Assembly (NCBI GenBank): GCA_035325995.1
Contig: DAOKYU010000001.1
Coordinates: 346,681 to 410,680 of the forward strand
Source of the DNA: Thermodesulfobacteriota bacterium
GTDB taxonomy: Bacteria > Desulfobacterota_D > UBA1144 > Nemesobacterales > UBA2774
Length of the DNA stretch: 64,000 nucleotides
Reading direction: 5' to 3'
Shown here: one piece after another, positions 50,832 to 60,526 of the stretch
Layout: each line of letters begins with the position of its first letter
Numbering within the stretch: position 1 is the first letter of the stretch
Notes under the pieces: model-generated
The model's input: only the letters and a program-made list of their open reading frames with translations
Told to the model about the DNA's origin: nothing
Database searches by the model: none
Position numbers and translations under genes: made by a program

Positions 50832-51932
50832 ATGAGCAACAAAAATATCGGGAAGCTACTTGATCTCTTCGATCTCGGTAACGATTTCTCGGACGAACAG
50901 CTAAAAAGCGCCTATAAGGATCTCGTGCAGGTCTGGCATCCGGACAAGTACGAGAATAACGACAGGCTCAAAGAGCGCGCCGAGACCAAGATAAAAGAGA
51001 TAAACGAGGCCTACGGCACGCTGAGGGCGCTCCTCGAGGCGAGGAACGACACGGCTGTGAACGGCGGCCGCATGGCCGGGGGAAGGCCGAGCCTGCTCGG
51101 AAGCGTGTTTCACCCGACGGATTTTTCACCCGAGAGCGACGCCGCCTTCGCGCACGCTCTCAAGATCGCCCTAGTGGCGAACGCCAGGCTGAACCTGTTC
51201 CACGTGTCCCCCGACAAGGACCGGAACGTCCTCCCCGAATTCCCGAAGATAAGGGACACCCTCATTAAATGGAATACGATTTCCGCCGAGAACCCGGAGG
51301 AAGACATACAGAAAATGGGGTTTTCCTACAGCAAGGTCATAGGGGTACACAGCGACCCCGTGAGCTCCATTCTTAATTACCTGAAGTCTTATCCCTCGGA
51401 TATCACCGTGATCGCCACACACGGCAGGAGCGGCGTCGAAAGGCTCTTACGCAAATCCGTCGCCGAGAGGGTATCGAGGGAATCGGGCGGAATGACGCTG
51501 TTCCTTAAAAAGGCCAACGAGGGATTCGTTTCTGTGGCCGACGGGAGCATCAATCTCAAAAACATACTCGTGCCGGTAGACGTAGAGCCCGACCCGCACC
51601 TCGCGGTCAACGCCGCCATGAAGTTCGCTAGCCTTCTCGGTAACGGCTCGTGTGTCTTCACGCTGCTTTACGTCGGCGACCCTGCGCGTCTTCCGGAGAT
51701 TAAACATCCCGACAAGGATTCGTGGGAATGGAATCACCTCACTCTTCAGGGTAACGCGGTCGAGACCATACTCAAAGTCGCCTCGGATATCCCCGCCGAT
51801 CTCATAGTCATGGGCACGCAGGGGCACCTGGGCTTCCTCGACGCGCTGAGGGGGAATACGACGGAGCAGGTTCTGAGGACGAGCACCTGCCCGATACTCG
51901 CCGTCCCCGAAAGGAGAAGGTGGGCGAGATAG
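50832..51932 (+). CDS. J-domain/universal stress protein (USP-USP) fusion
   Basis: The 366-residue protein starts with a J-domain (about 5-70, HPD motif at 36-38 in VWHPDKY). It continues with two universal-stress-protein domains (about 85-230 and 240-366). The second USP has a near-consensus nucleotide site, MGTQGHLGFLDALRGNTTEQ; the first has THGRSGVERLLRKS, missing the last glycine. The J-domain should stimulate a DnaK ATPase, so the fusion may couple a USP ligand to chaperone recruitment. It starts 13 bp after the glycine-zipper gene, without a clear ribosome-binding site. The fusion is unusual. Confidence 0.85.
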   Translation: MSNKNIGKLLDLFDLGNDFSDEQLKSAYKDLVQVWHPDKYENNDRLKERAETKIKEINEAYGTLRALLEARNDTAVNGGRMAGGRPSLLGSVFHPTDFSPESDAAFAHALKIALVANARLNLFHVSPDKDRNVLPEFPKIRDTLIKWNTISAENPEEDIQKMGFSYSKVIGVHSDPVSSILNYLKSYPSDITVIATHGRSGVERLLRKSVAERVSRESGGMTLFLKKANEGFVSVADGSINLKNILVPVDVEPDPHLAVNAAMKFASLLGNGSCVFTLLYVGDPARLPEIKHPDKDSWEWNHLTLQGNAVETILKVASDIPADLIVMGTQGHLGFLDALRGNTTEQVLRTSTCPILAVPERRRWAR

Positions 51933-51987
51933 CAGCTCGCGGCCGCCTTGCCTTTTCGGGCATTCCAAATATTCTCGCACTTTTATT

Positions 51988-52057
51988 CGGCTGAGCCACA
52001 GCCGTCTCTCGGATAGTCCGGCTGCGTTACCGGGAGACGGGAGCCGGCCCCCCGGCT
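51988..52057. terminator. Possible bidirectional terminator hairpins
   Basis: Between convergent genes, CGGCTG-N5-CAGCCG (51988-52004) and AGCCGG-N4-CCGGCT (52042-52057) are two stable hairpins. T-runs are poor, so the role is tentative. Confidence 0.35.
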
Positions 52058-52070
52058 GTTACGCCGCGGC

Positions 52071-53885
52071 CTAACCGAGGAACAGGAAGCAGCAGAGCAT
52101 GATAATGGTCGGCAGGAGCGCAGCCAGGAAGAGCCCCAGGGGCGATACGGCGACGCCGAAGTGCTTCCTCAGTATCGCCTGACCGGCGGGGTTGGGCGCG
52201 TTGGCGATAACCGTAAGGCCGCCCCCCGTAACCGCGCCGGCGACGACGGCGTACTTGAGCCCGTCGGTGAAATCCGGCACCAGTGTGCTGAGATATGTAA
52301 TGGCCGCGTTATCGTTAAAGGCCGTGAGCACGGTCGCCGTCAGGATGAGCGGCACCTCGCCGAGGCTCCCGAGCACGGGGGCTATCCACCACCCCTGAAG
52401 GCCGCCGTGGATCACGAGACCCGCCAGGAAGAAGCCCACGAGTATAGGGGACTGGAGGTTGATCCTGTTTTGATAGGGAGCGCTTATCTGCGCGAAGCCG
52501 AGGAAGAACAGGAGCCCGAGCATGAAAAGGGGCGTGTTGTGGGAATTGACGATGGTCCATCCCATGAATAAGAGGTGCACTACCGTAACCCAGAGCGGGA
52601 CCGGGTCTTCGCGGTCGTCCCAGTCGGGGTCCCTGTATTCCGGGCGTTCGTCTTCGGGCAGAAGCCCCGGAAGGAGCCTTCTCATTTTGCCGAGCCTTAC
52701 CTGCTCGAGGCGCTTCTCGAACGCCTGGTGTATGAGACTCTCGCTTATTCCCTCGGCCTTGAGCTTCGGCAGGACGTCCGCTTCCATTTTTTTCTGTACG
52801 ACGGCCAGGAGCTGGCTCGTCTTTTCGCTTATGGACTCTACGTAACCCGATTCGGTCTTGACGGAGTCTTTAATTTTTTCGAACTCGGATTCTACGAGGT
52901 ACTTCGGGACGTATTTGTTTTCGATCTGGTCCATGAGGCTCTGGAGCGCGAATTCTTTCTGGAGCCGCGCGAGCTCTTTCCGGAAATAGAGGAAATAGAG
53001 GCCGTTTGCGATGACGATGCCGGTGAACGCCTTCCAGCCGAAGTGCATGAGCATGAAGTCGGTCCCCCAGTTCCAGGGCGCGGACACCATGAGGACCGGC
53101 GGGGCGGCGAAGTGGGTCAGCGTGCCGCCGACGGAGATGTTTACGAAGAGCAGCCCGAGGGTTGCGTACTTGAGCCTGCTGCTGGGATTGAGCGAATAAA
53201 ATTTCTCTGAAAGGACGAGCGCCGAAATGGTTATGGCGGCGGGCTCCGTTATGAACGAGCCGAGGAGGGGGCCGATCGTAAGTATCGTCAGCCAGAGCGA
53301 GGCCATGGTGCCCCCGAAGAGCTTTGCGACCTTCCACATAGCGCCTTCGGCGAGCTTCAGTATGGGCCTCGTGGCCGCGAGCGTCATTATGACCACCACA
53401 AACGCCGGCTCCGTGAAATTCACGTTGTGCGTGATGTAGCCGACGAATGTGGGCCAGCCGAATTTAGCCGTTATCACGCCGCACAGGACGACCGTCCAGA
53501 GCCCGAACACGACCTCGACTTCACCGAGAAAGTGGAGTGCGTTGGCCGGAATGCTCGTCGAGTCCCTCGGAGCTTCGCCTCTTTTGATTTTCTCCTCGTG
53601 CTCGTGTTCCAGCCTGTGGGAGACGTTCATGAATTTACTCGCCATGAACGTATGTAAGATGGCGAATAAAAAGATCAGGGTTACTACGAGGTTGAAGGGC
53701 TCCTGCTTTATACGATCGATCAATATCGCCGAAACACTGCCCAGACCGGAATCGTTATAGCTTTCGAGAGGGGGCGGAAAGGCGAGGGCGTCCGATGGAG
53801 AGGAAGACGCGTAGGCATAGGCGGCGAAGGCAGTTACGGCCAGGAGCGAGAACCCTGCCAGTATGAAGAATCTTTTCTGTCGCAT
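52071..53885 (-). CDS. Putative Na+/H+ antiporter (NhaD-like/ArsB superfamily)
   Basis: The 604-residue protein has a signal-like first helix and about twelve helices in two blocks (about 60-280 and 430-604). A soluble charged insert (about 290-420) separates them. Ion-transporter motifs are seen in GGTLTHFAAPPVLMVSAPWNWG and AFNDNAAITYLSTLVPDF, and the second block ends in PNPAGQAIL. I assign it to the ion-transporter (NhaD-like) superfamily; the transported ion is inferred. It is last on this strand before the convergent USP gene, and follows DUF4124 by 168 bp. Confidence 0.8.
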   Translation of the reverse strand: MRQKRFFILAGFSLLAVTAFAAYAYASSSPSDALAFPPPLESYNDSGLGSVSAILIDRIKQEPFNLVVTLIFLFAILHTFMASKFMNVSHRLEHEHEEKIKRGEAPRDSTSIPANALHFLGEVEVVFGLWTVVLCGVITAKFGWPTFVGYITHNVNFTEPAFVVVIMTLAATRPILKLAEGAMWKVAKLFGGTMASLWLTILTIGPLLGSFITEPAAITISALVLSEKFYSLNPSSRLKYATLGLLFVNISVGGTLTHFAAPPVLMVSAPWNWGTDFMLMHFGWKAFTGIVIANGLYFLYFRKELARLQKEFALQSLMDQIENKYVPKYLVESEFEKIKDSVKTESGYVESISEKTSQLLAVVQKKMEADVLPKLKAEGISESLIHQAFEKRLEQVRLGKMRRLLPGLLPEDERPEYRDPDWDDREDPVPLWVTVVHLLFMGWTIVNSHNTPLFMLGLLFFLGFAQISAPYQNRINLQSPILVGFFLAGLVIHGGLQGWWIAPVLGSLGEVPLILTATVLTAFNDNAAITYLSTLVPDFTDGLKYAVVAGAVTGGGLTVIANAPNPAGQAILRKHFGVAVSPLGLFLAALLPTIIMLCCFLFLG

Positions 53886-54053
53886 GATGAGTATCCGTTT
53901 TAGGTGAATTTTTTTACGCGGCCCGACAGGCTGCGCGCTGGACTGCCCATTTTCCGGCCTGGGATCGAGCCCGGGAGCGAATCCCTTTTATTCGCGGATT
54001 GATTTTATACAATCCAGCGTGCAATGCAAAGCCGAGGGGGGTGGCGGTTCTTT

Positions 54054-54584
54054 TTATTCTCCGGCCCGGGTTTCCTGCCGGTAGATTTGCCGCTGGTATT
54101 CGAGGGGCACTTCGCCTATGTTGTTCGTGATGTAAAGCTCGCCTTTATCATCCACCCATTTATAGAAGGCGGCGCCGGAAGCGCCCGTTTGTCTCCCGGC
54201 ATCGGGCTCCGCGGCCGTACCGGCGCCGGGGGATTCGCCGGGGGGAACTTCCTCTTCGTCCTCGGGCGCGGGGGTGGGCCCGGGCTTGACCGGGTTGGCT
54301 TCGAGATTGCTTTTCCTTTCCGGGGTTTTGCCCATGGTCGTTCCCCGGCCCATGGAAGAGAGTCCGAAGTTGTCGAGGTCCTCGTCCGGCCAGTAGTAGT
54401 ATTCGTAAGGCTCTTCTTCTATTACGACCGGCGCCCCGCCGCCCCCGGGGGCGGCCTGCGTTTCCTCGCTTCCTCCCTCTCCCCCGCTTTCCTGCGCCAT
54501 GGTCCCGGATGACAGGACGACGGCAAGAAGAAGGGCGGCCAGCGCCGTATGAAGGAGACGGGTCGTTTTAGTCCCGGTAAACAT
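54054..54584 (-). CDS. DUF4124-domain exported protein
   Basis: The 176-residue protein has a signal peptide (LLHTALAALLLAVVLSSGTMAQ). A Pro/Glu/Gly-rich low-complexity middle (about 35-130) follows. A C-terminal DUF4124 motif ends it: FYKWVDDKGELYITNNIGEVP. DUF4124 is a small beta-structured envelope domain of unknown role. The middle region is likely disordered. Confidence 0.8.
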   Translation of the reverse strand: MFTGTKTTRLLHTALAALLLAVVLSSGTMAQESGGEGGSEETQAAPGGGGAPVVIEEEPYEYYYWPDEDLDNFGLSSMGRGTTMGKTPERKSNLEANPVKPGPTPAPEDEEEVPPGESPGAGTAAEPDAGRQTGASGAAFYKWVDDKGELYITNNIGEVPLEYQRQIYRQETRAGE

Positions 54585-54740
54585 GAGGCTTGATTATACA
54601 CCCGCACGGTTTCCGAAAGAACGGTTTTCATCGAAACGGCCGTCGATTGTCCCTCACCGGATCGCACGGGTTTTAATGCCCTCTCCCCGTCTATTATGTG
54701 ATAGATTATTAAGCGGTATTAAAGAATAAGGAGGTTTTTC

Positions 54741-55109
54741 ATGAATAATCGTTTTCTCACAGCGGCTTTCATAGCCGCCGCGCTCTACTTTTCGGGCGTC
54801 TCGACTCACATCGCCAGGGCGGAGGACGGGGTCACTTTCGTCCCCAATGAATCCGAAATCGTGTCCGCCGCCACGGGCAAGAGCATTTCGGTAAAGAGCA
54901 CGTGCCCTTCCGGGAAGAGTCTCATCGGCGGGGGAGGGGAGTGCACGGGTTATCTCAACACGCTGGGGAGCGCGGCCCTCACCATAAACGCCCCCCGCCC
55001 GGACGAAGGCGCGTGGCTTGTCGAGTGCACCAACCTTAACCGGAACCCGGGCGAGATAAGAGCCCGGGCCTGGGCAGTATGCGCCGACGCCGGCGTCCTT
55101 AGAAAATAA
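54741..55109 (+). CDS. Exported hypothetical protein (122 aa)
   Basis: The signal peptide (FLTAAFIAAALYFSGVSTHIARAEDG) is followed by a compact domain with four cysteines (STCPSGKSLIGGGGECTGYL, LVECTNLN, WAVCADAG), probably two disulfides. I do not recognise the family. The AGGAGG ribosome-binding site is strong. It lies upstream of the TetR operon but is separated by a 200-bp gap. Confidence 0.68.
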   Translation: MNNRFLTAAFIAAALYFSGVSTHIARAEDGVTFVPNESEIVSAATGKSISVKSTCPSGKSLIGGGGECTGYLNTLGSAALTINAPRPDEGAWLVECTNLNRNPGEIRARAWAVCADAGVLRK

Positions 55110-55215
55110 CCCGGAAGGTGAAATTTCAAGCGTAATGTCTTGTCCGGACGGCTTTTTTTCTATTCTTCCCGTATTCCGGCCTCGTTGCGCCATCTGTCTT
55201 TTCGGCTTTATATCC

Positions 55216-55262
55216 TTGACAACATAGTCCCTGGTGCTATTATTATACCGACCGGTCGGTAT
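55216..55262 (+). promoter_or_regulatory. tetR promoter and 18-bp operator palindrome
   Basis: TTGACA (55216-55221) and TATTAT (55238-55243) are 16 bp apart. A perfect 18-bp palindrome with the core ACCGACCGGTCGGT (55247-55260) directly overlaps the start region. This is a typical TetR-family operator, so the regulator at 55310 probably represses its own operon. Confidence 0.75.
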
Positions 55263-55309
55263 GTTAAATAAAGTCTGCCCGTGCCGGTAAAAAAAGGGGG
55301 GTCTGCGAA

Positions 55310-55945
55310 GTGACGAGAGAGTCTGGCGGCGTGAGGGAAAAACTCATCACGAGGGCGATCGAGCTCCTGAGCTCGCGCAGCTACTCGGCTGTCGGCGTGC
55401 AGGAGCTTTGCGACAGCGCCGGAGTGACGAAGGGCAGTTTCTACCACTACTTCCCATCCAAGCGGGACCTGACTCTTGCCGCGATAGACGCCATCTGGGA
55501 TGTCTACCTTCACGATTTTATCGAGCCTGCCCTTGGCCCGGACCTCACAGCCCGTGAAAAGCTCGACCGCCTTTCATCGGCATTCTATGATTATTACTCA
55601 CGCGAGAAGGAGTCCGAAGGATTCATGCGCGGCTGCAAGCTCGGGAACCTCGCGGTCGAGCTCAGCACCCAGGACGAGGCGATACGTCTCAGGCTCGAGC
55701 GGATTTTCCTCGGCTGGATAGGGCATTTCGAGGCGGCGCTCAGGCGCTCGGTCGCAGCCGGAGATCTGCCTCCGGATACGGACGCCGAGGCTTCCGCCCG
55801 TTCCATAATCGCATACCTCGAGGGCCTCGCTCTACTCGGAAAGACGTTCAACGACCCCGGATTCATGATGCGCCTCAGCAGGGAAGCGTACAGACTGATA
55901 GTGCCGTGCGAAAGCGGGACGGAAGCCGGGGATTCCGGCTCCTGA
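55310..55945 (+). CDS. TetR/AcrR-family transcriptional regulator
   Basis: The 211-residue regulator starts with GTG. It has the N-terminal helix-turn-helix (about 10-55, LITRAIELLSSRSYSAVGVQEL and VTKGSFYHYFPSKRDL) and a C-terminal ligand-binding domain (about 60-200). TetR-family proteins usually repress and are released by small molecules. The perfect palindrome at 55245-55262 is the likely binding site. It heads a run with a MIase-like gene and an LLM-type oxidoreductase. Confidence 0.92.
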   Translation: MTRESGGVREKLITRAIELLSSRSYSAVGVQELCDSAGVTKGSFYHYFPSKRDLTLAAIDAIWDVYLHDFIEPALGPDLTAREKLDRLSSAFYDYYSREKESEGFMRGCKLGNLAVELSTQDEAIRLRLERIFLGWIGHFEAALRRSVAAGDLPPDTDAEASARSIIAYLEGLALLGKTFNDPGFMMRLSREAYRLIVPCESGTEAGDSGS

Positions 55946-55988
55946 CGCTCGGCCCTGAGGAGTAAAAATCAGGCAGGGAGGAGAAACC

Positions 55989-56294
55989 ATGCAATACTTC
56001 GCAATCGGAGAATTGTCGGACAGGATAAAGTACGAGGAGAATCCTTCCCTCGTCCACGAGGAGGCGCGCTATGTCTGGGGGCTTCATAAATCGGGCTTTC
56101 TCCGCTCCGTGCATCACCGTCTCGACGTAAGGGGCGTCGTGCTCCTTCTCGAAGCCGACAGCCTCGATTATGTTGAAAAAATGCTCGCCGGGCTTCCGCT
56201 CGCGAGAGAGGGATATCTGTCCATAACTGACATAATGCCGGTCGCGCCATACACGTCCTACGAGAGGATATTCAGGGCTGAAGACGAAGATTAA
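55989..56294 (+). CDS. Muconolactone-isomerase-like / YCII-type small protein
   Basis: The 101-residue protein resembles the muconolactone Delta-isomerase-like dimeric alpha-beta barrel family: MQYFAIGELSDRIK at the start, YVWGLHKSGFLRSVHHR, GVVLLLEADSL, and a closing LPLAREGYLSITDIMPVAPY. Catalysis is not assured. It sits 43 bp after tetR and 32 bp before the LLM gene, so it is likely co-regulated. An AGGGAGGAG ribosome-binding site is present. Confidence 0.75.
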   Translation: MQYFAIGELSDRIKYEENPSLVHEEARYVWGLHKSGFLRSVHHRLDVRGVVLLLEADSLDYVEKMLAGLPLAREGYLSITDIMPVAPYTSYERIFRAEDED

Positions 56295-56326
56295 AACTGG
56301 ACATAACCGACAGGGGGATAACGGAC

Positions 56327-57286
56327 ATGACCGCAAATTCATCTACGAATCGTATAGCCACGGTGTCGCCCGTAAGGGGCTCCGGCGTGGAGGAGCTGCG
56401 CGTCCTCGCCCGCGAGGCCGAGGCCGGGGGATTCGAAGCTATTTTCTCGCCGGAGGTGCCGCTCTTCAGCGCGATAGCCAGCGCACAGGTATTCGCCGAG
56501 GCGACTTCCAGAATAAAGGTCGGCACATGGATTACGAGCATCTACATGCGCCAGTCCATAATGTGCACGGCCGAAGCGCTCACGGTCCAGGAAGTCTCCG
56601 GGGGGAGGATGGTGCTCGGCCTCGGCGTGAGCCACAAGCCGGTCGTCACCGGCCGCTTCGGTATAGAAACCGGGGACCCGCTCGACGACATGCGAAGGTA
56701 CGTGACGGAAGTCAGGTCCTACGCCGATTTGAAATCCCCCGTGCTCACGGTAAAGAGGGAGCTTCCATACCTGCCTGTGTACACGGCTGTCCTTACCGAG
56801 AAGGCGGCCGAGCTCGCGGGGGAGGTAGCCGACGGCATTTTCCCCTACCTCGCGACAAAAGAGCACGTGAAAAAGCTCATAGCCGCCGCGGGGAGAGGGG
56901 CCGAAAGGGCAGGGCGCTTCCCTTCTGAAATAGACATTACGCACGGTATCTCCTGCTTTATTTCGGACGATATTGAAGCCGCGCGCAGTGCCGCGAGGCG
57001 GACGCTCTCCGTCTATGCGTCGAGGTTCCCGGCTTACAGGCGTGTCGTGAAGAACAGCGGCTTCGGGGAGGTCACCGAAAACATAGACGCCGGGGTCGAC
57101 CTCGCCCGGGCTGTGTCGGATGAATTCCTGGACGCCGTCGCCCTCGTCGGCCCCGCCGAAAGATGCCGCGAAAAGCTGGAAGAGTGGCGGGATATCGGGG
57201 TCAGCCTGCCTGTCATAGTTCCGTACGCGGTCGGAAATCAGTCGGACGTCGAGGTTATGTGCAATATGGTCGATGCATTGGGGTAG
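56327..57286 (+). CDS. LLM-class flavin-dependent oxidoreductase
   Basis: The 319-residue luciferase-like monooxygenase-fold protein has RIKVGTWITSIYMRQSIMCT, GGRMVLGLGVSHKPVV and a C-terminal GPAERCREKLEEWRDIGV. These enzymes use FMN or F420. It is the last gene of the TetR operon and convergent with the RND permease. The substrate is unknown; the regulator ligand may be its substrate. Confidence 0.9.
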   Translation: MTANSSTNRIATVSPVRGSGVEELRVLAREAEAGGFEAIFSPEVPLFSAIASAQVFAEATSRIKVGTWITSIYMRQSIMCTAEALTVQEVSGGRMVLGLGVSHKPVVTGRFGIETGDPLDDMRRYVTEVRSYADLKSPVLTVKRELPYLPVYTAVLTEKAAELAGEVADGIFPYLATKEHVKKLIAAAGRGAERAGRFPSEIDITHGISCFISDDIEAARSAARRTLSVYASRFPAYRRVVKNSGFGEVTENIDAGVDLARAVSDEFLDAVALVGPAERCREKLEEWRDIGVSLPVIVPYAVGNQSDVEVMCNMVDALG

Positions 57287-57325
57287 TCTTGCTTATGGTT
57301 CTCAATCGAAGTGCGGCTGCTCCCA

Positions 57326-60300
57326 TCACTTCGACGGGCTCGGTATCTTGAAGAACATCGTGTAGAGGACGGGGACCACGACGAGCGTAAGCACAGTCGC
57401 AATAAGAAGGCCGAACATTATCGTGACGGCCATGGACACGAAGAAGGCGTCCTGGAGAAGGGGTATCATGCCGAGTATGGTCGTCGCGGCGGCCATCATC
57501 ACGGGGTTAAGCCTGCTGACCCCGGAGTCGACTACGGACAGGTATTTGTCCTTCCCGCTTTTGATCTCGCTGTCTATCTGGTCTATGAGCACGATGGCGT
57601 TCTTGATGAGCATGCCCGACAGGCTCAAAAGGCCGAGAAGCGCCATGAACCCGAACGGCTGCTTGAATATGAGGAGCCCGGCCGTAACGCCGATTATCGA
57701 AAGCGGGACCGTGAGCCATATAATGAGAGGCTGCCGTACGGAGTTAAAGAGGAAAACCACTACCAGCACCATCATCCCGAAGAATATGGGCAGCTTCGTC
57801 GCGAGCCCCGCGTTCGCGCGGGCGGAGTCTTCGGCTTCGCCCCCCCATGCGATGTAGTAGCCGGGCATTCCCCTGAGGGGAAGCATGTCGGCGTCCCTTA
57901 CCGGTATGACGTCGTGTGTGAAATCCTTGAACGGGTCGTCTTCGGGGCCGAAGTCCTTCCCGGTGACCTTTCCCACGTCCACGTTAAGCGCCTTTTCGAT
58001 CTCGGGCTTTACGCGCGCCATGAGCTCGCTCGGGAGCTCCGTCCTCGGGTCGGCGTGGATCTTGATCATCGTCATGCGGTCGCGCCGCCCGATGTTGGCG
58101 TCTTCGGTTTCGGTGTCGAAGCCGGAAACCACCTGTCCTATTGGAATCATCCTCCCGGCCGCCGGGCTCCAGACCTGGAGGCTCTGTATGGTGTCGAGGT
58201 CGAGCCTTTCGTCCTCGGGCGCCCTCGCGATTATCGGGAGGAGCTGGCCCTCGAACGCGGCCTTGTCCCTGTAGACGCCGGTAGTCGTCCCGGAGAAGGA
58301 TTCCTGGAACACCTTCGCCACGTCGGGCCTCGAAATGCCGAGCTGGCTCGCCTGCGCCTCTTCGAGCCGGGGCCTCACGACCTTGAGCTTCTCCTTCCAT
58401 TCGTCCCTGACGGCCTTGGCCTGGGGGTCGGATTTCAGTATTTCCTTGGCGGCCCCGGCAAGCTCTCGCAGTACGGTCCTGTCGGGGCCGTAAATCCTGA
58501 GCTGTATCTTTCCGCCTTCTCCCGGCCCGAGAAGGAACTTCCTTACGTTCACGACGGCGTTTGGCAGAAGGTTCTCGAGGTCCGTCTGGGCCTTGTTGTA
58601 TATATTGTCTATGACGCCATATTCCTCGACTGAGGCAAGGATCACGGCGAAGCTCGGCGAGGCCTTGCCAGGGACGTAAGTGAGAAGGAACCTCGGATCG
58701 CCGCCCCCTATCTCGCTCGTTACGTCTGTCACTCCTTCGATGCCCCTGAGATACTCTTCGGCCTTTTCGAGCTCTTTGGCGGTGTCCTGTATCCTGTATC
58801 CTTCGGGGAAGTAGACTTCGACGAAGAACTGGGGCCTCGTAGCGGTCGGGAAAAACATCGTCTTTACGAATCCGAACCCTATAAGCGACAGTATGAAGAT
58901 CCCGACGACCGCACCGATCGTTATGTAGCGGAACCTTATCGCGGCGACGAGCAGCTTCTTGTAGGCCTGGAAGAAGCCGCCGGCGTAGGGGTCCCTGGCG
59001 GGCTCGTCGCCCTTCGTGTCCTTGCCCTTGAGGAAGTACTTGCACATGAGCGGCGTTATGGTGACGGCCGTCACCCAGCTAAACATGAGCGATATGAGGA
59101 TGACCTGAAACAGGCTCCTGCAGTACTCGCCGGTGCTGTCCTTGGAAGTCCCTATGGCGGCGAAGGCCAGGACGGCTACGACGGTAGCGCCCAGAAGGGG
59201 CATGGCCGTCTGGCCGACTATCTCGCGGGCCGCCTTTACGGCGTCTTCCCCCTGCTCCATTTTTATTTTCATGCCGTCGACGACCACTATGGCGTTATCG
59301 ACGAGCATCCCGAGGGCTATGATGAGGGCCCCGAGAGATATCCTTTCGAGCGTGATGCTCCACATGCCCATGAAGACGAATGTGCCGCAAATAGTGATGA
59401 AGAGGACGGCGCCGATGATAAGGCCGCTCCTGAGTCCCATTGCGAAAAGAAGCACTACCACGACTATGATAATCGCCTCTACGAGGTTTACGACGAAGCC
59501 GTTTATGGCCTGGGTCACGGATTCGGACTGGAGCGATATCACTTCGAGCTCCATTCCGAGCGGGACCAGCGGCTCGAGCTCCTTTATCTTCTCGTCTATC
59601 TGCTCGCCCATCGTGACGACGTTACCGCCGAGCACCGTGGATATGGCGAGCCCTATGGCGGGCTTGCCGTTGTACCTGAGCATGTTCCTGGGCGGGTCCT
59701 TGTAGCCTCTTCTTACATCGGCGACGTCCCTCAGGTAGACGAGGCTGTCGCCCCCGCGGCTGCTTATGAGGAGGTCTCCGAACTGGTCCACGGACGTGAA
59801 CTCGCCCGTCGGGTTTATCGGGAAATATTCCTTGCCGACGTCTATAGTGCCCGCGTCGGCCGGGAGATTCTTCGCACGGAGGGCGTTGTATATATCGAAC
59901 TGCGATATTTCGAGGGCGGCCATCTTGGAGCGCGACATCTCGACGTAGACGGCCTCGGGCTGCTCGCCGTAAAGGACTATCTTCTTCACGTCGTCCACGA
60001 GGAGGAGCTCGCGCTTTAGAAGGTCGGCGTAATCCTTTAACTCGGCGTATGTGTATCCCTCGCCGGTGATCGCCAGATAAACCCCGTACACGTCGCCGTA
60101 ATCGTCGTTTACTATAGACGGTCCCGCGCCGGGGGGGAGCTGCGACTGGTAGTCGTTAACCTTGCGCCTGAGCTCGTCCCATACCTGGGGCAGGCTGTTC
60201 TTGTCGTACTCGTCCTTTATTACGGCCTTCACGGTCGAGAGGCCGCGTGATGAAGTCGATTCGACGCGTTTAAGCTGCCCCATTTCCTGGACCGCCTTCT

Positions 60301-60502
60301 CTATGACGTTCGTGACCTCTTCCTCGACCTCGGCCGCGGTGGCCCCGGGGTAGGGGGTAAGGATTATCGCTTCCTTGATCGTGAACTCGGGGTCTTCCAG
60401 GCGGGGCAGGCCGCGGAAGGATTGAATCCCGAGATAGATGCATACGATCGTGAGCGTAATCGTAATTACGCTTTTTTTGATAGAATATTCGGCTATGTTC
60501 AT
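57326..60502 (-). CDS. RND efflux transporter permease
   Basis: The 1058-residue inner-membrane pump has the RND layout of twelve helices and two large periplasmic loops. MNIAEYSIKKSVITITLTIV starts the protein. The proton-relay segment GMLVDNAIVVVDGM in helix 4 carries the Asp-Asn pair, and GATVVAVLAFAAIG with LSLSGMLIKNAIVLIDQI (helix 10) are present. It acts with the adaptor at 60527 and the TolC-type partner at 61648 as a tripartite pump. The substrate is not known. It is the last gene of the operon. Confidence 0.94.
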   Translation of the reverse strand: MNIAEYSIKKSVITITLTIVCIYLGIQSFRGLPRLEDPEFTIKEAIILTPYPGATAAEVEEEVTNVIEKAVQEMGQLKRVESTSSRGLSTVKAVIKDEYDKNSLPQVWDELRRKVNDYQSQLPPGAGPSIVNDDYGDVYGVYLAITGEGYTYAELKDYADLLKRELLLVDDVKKIVLYGEQPEAVYVEMSRSKMAALEISQFDIYNALRAKNLPADAGTIDVGKEYFPINPTGEFTSVDQFGDLLISSRGGDSLVYLRDVADVRRGYKDPPRNMLRYNGKPAIGLAISTVLGGNVVTMGEQIDEKIKELEPLVPLGMELEVISLQSESVTQAINGFVVNLVEAIIIVVVVLLFAMGLRSGLIIGAVLFITICGTFVFMGMWSITLERISLGALIIALGMLVDNAIVVVDGMKIKMEQGEDAVKAAREIVGQTAMPLLGATVVAVLAFAAIGTSKDSTGEYCRSLFQVILISLMFSWVTAVTITPLMCKYFLKGKDTKGDEPARDPYAGGFFQAYKKLLVAAIRFRYITIGAVVGIFILSLIGFGFVKTMFFPTATRPQFFVEVYFPEGYRIQDTAKELEKAEEYLRGIEGVTDVTSEIGGGDPRFLLTYVPGKASPSFAVILASVEEYGVIDNIYNKAQTDLENLLPNAVVNVRKFLLGPGEGGKIQLRIYGPDRTVLRELAGAAKEILKSDPQAKAVRDEWKEKLKVVRPRLEEAQASQLGISRPDVAKVFQESFSGTTTGVYRDKAAFEGQLLPIIARAPEDERLDLDTIQSLQVWSPAAGRMIPIGQVVSGFDTETEDANIGRRDRMTMIKIHADPRTELPSELMARVKPEIEKALNVDVGKVTGKDFGPEDDPFKDFTHDVIPVRDADMLPLRGMPGYYIAWGGEAEDSARANAGLATKLPIFFGMMVLVVVFLFNSVRQPLIIWLTVPLSIIGVTAGLLIFKQPFGFMALLGLLSLSGMLIKNAIVLIDQIDSEIKSGKDKYLSVVDSGVSRLNPVMMAAATTILGMIPLLQDAFFVSMAVTIMFGLLIATVLTLVVVPVLYTMFFKIPSPSK

Positions 60503-60526
60503 ATCGAGGACCTTCTTGCGAAGGCG

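Noticed and set aside
57311..58633. A 440-codon plus-strand frame overlapping the RND permease
   Set aside because: It is antisense to conserved pump helices and has no domain or ribosome-binding site; the minus-strand gene is certain.
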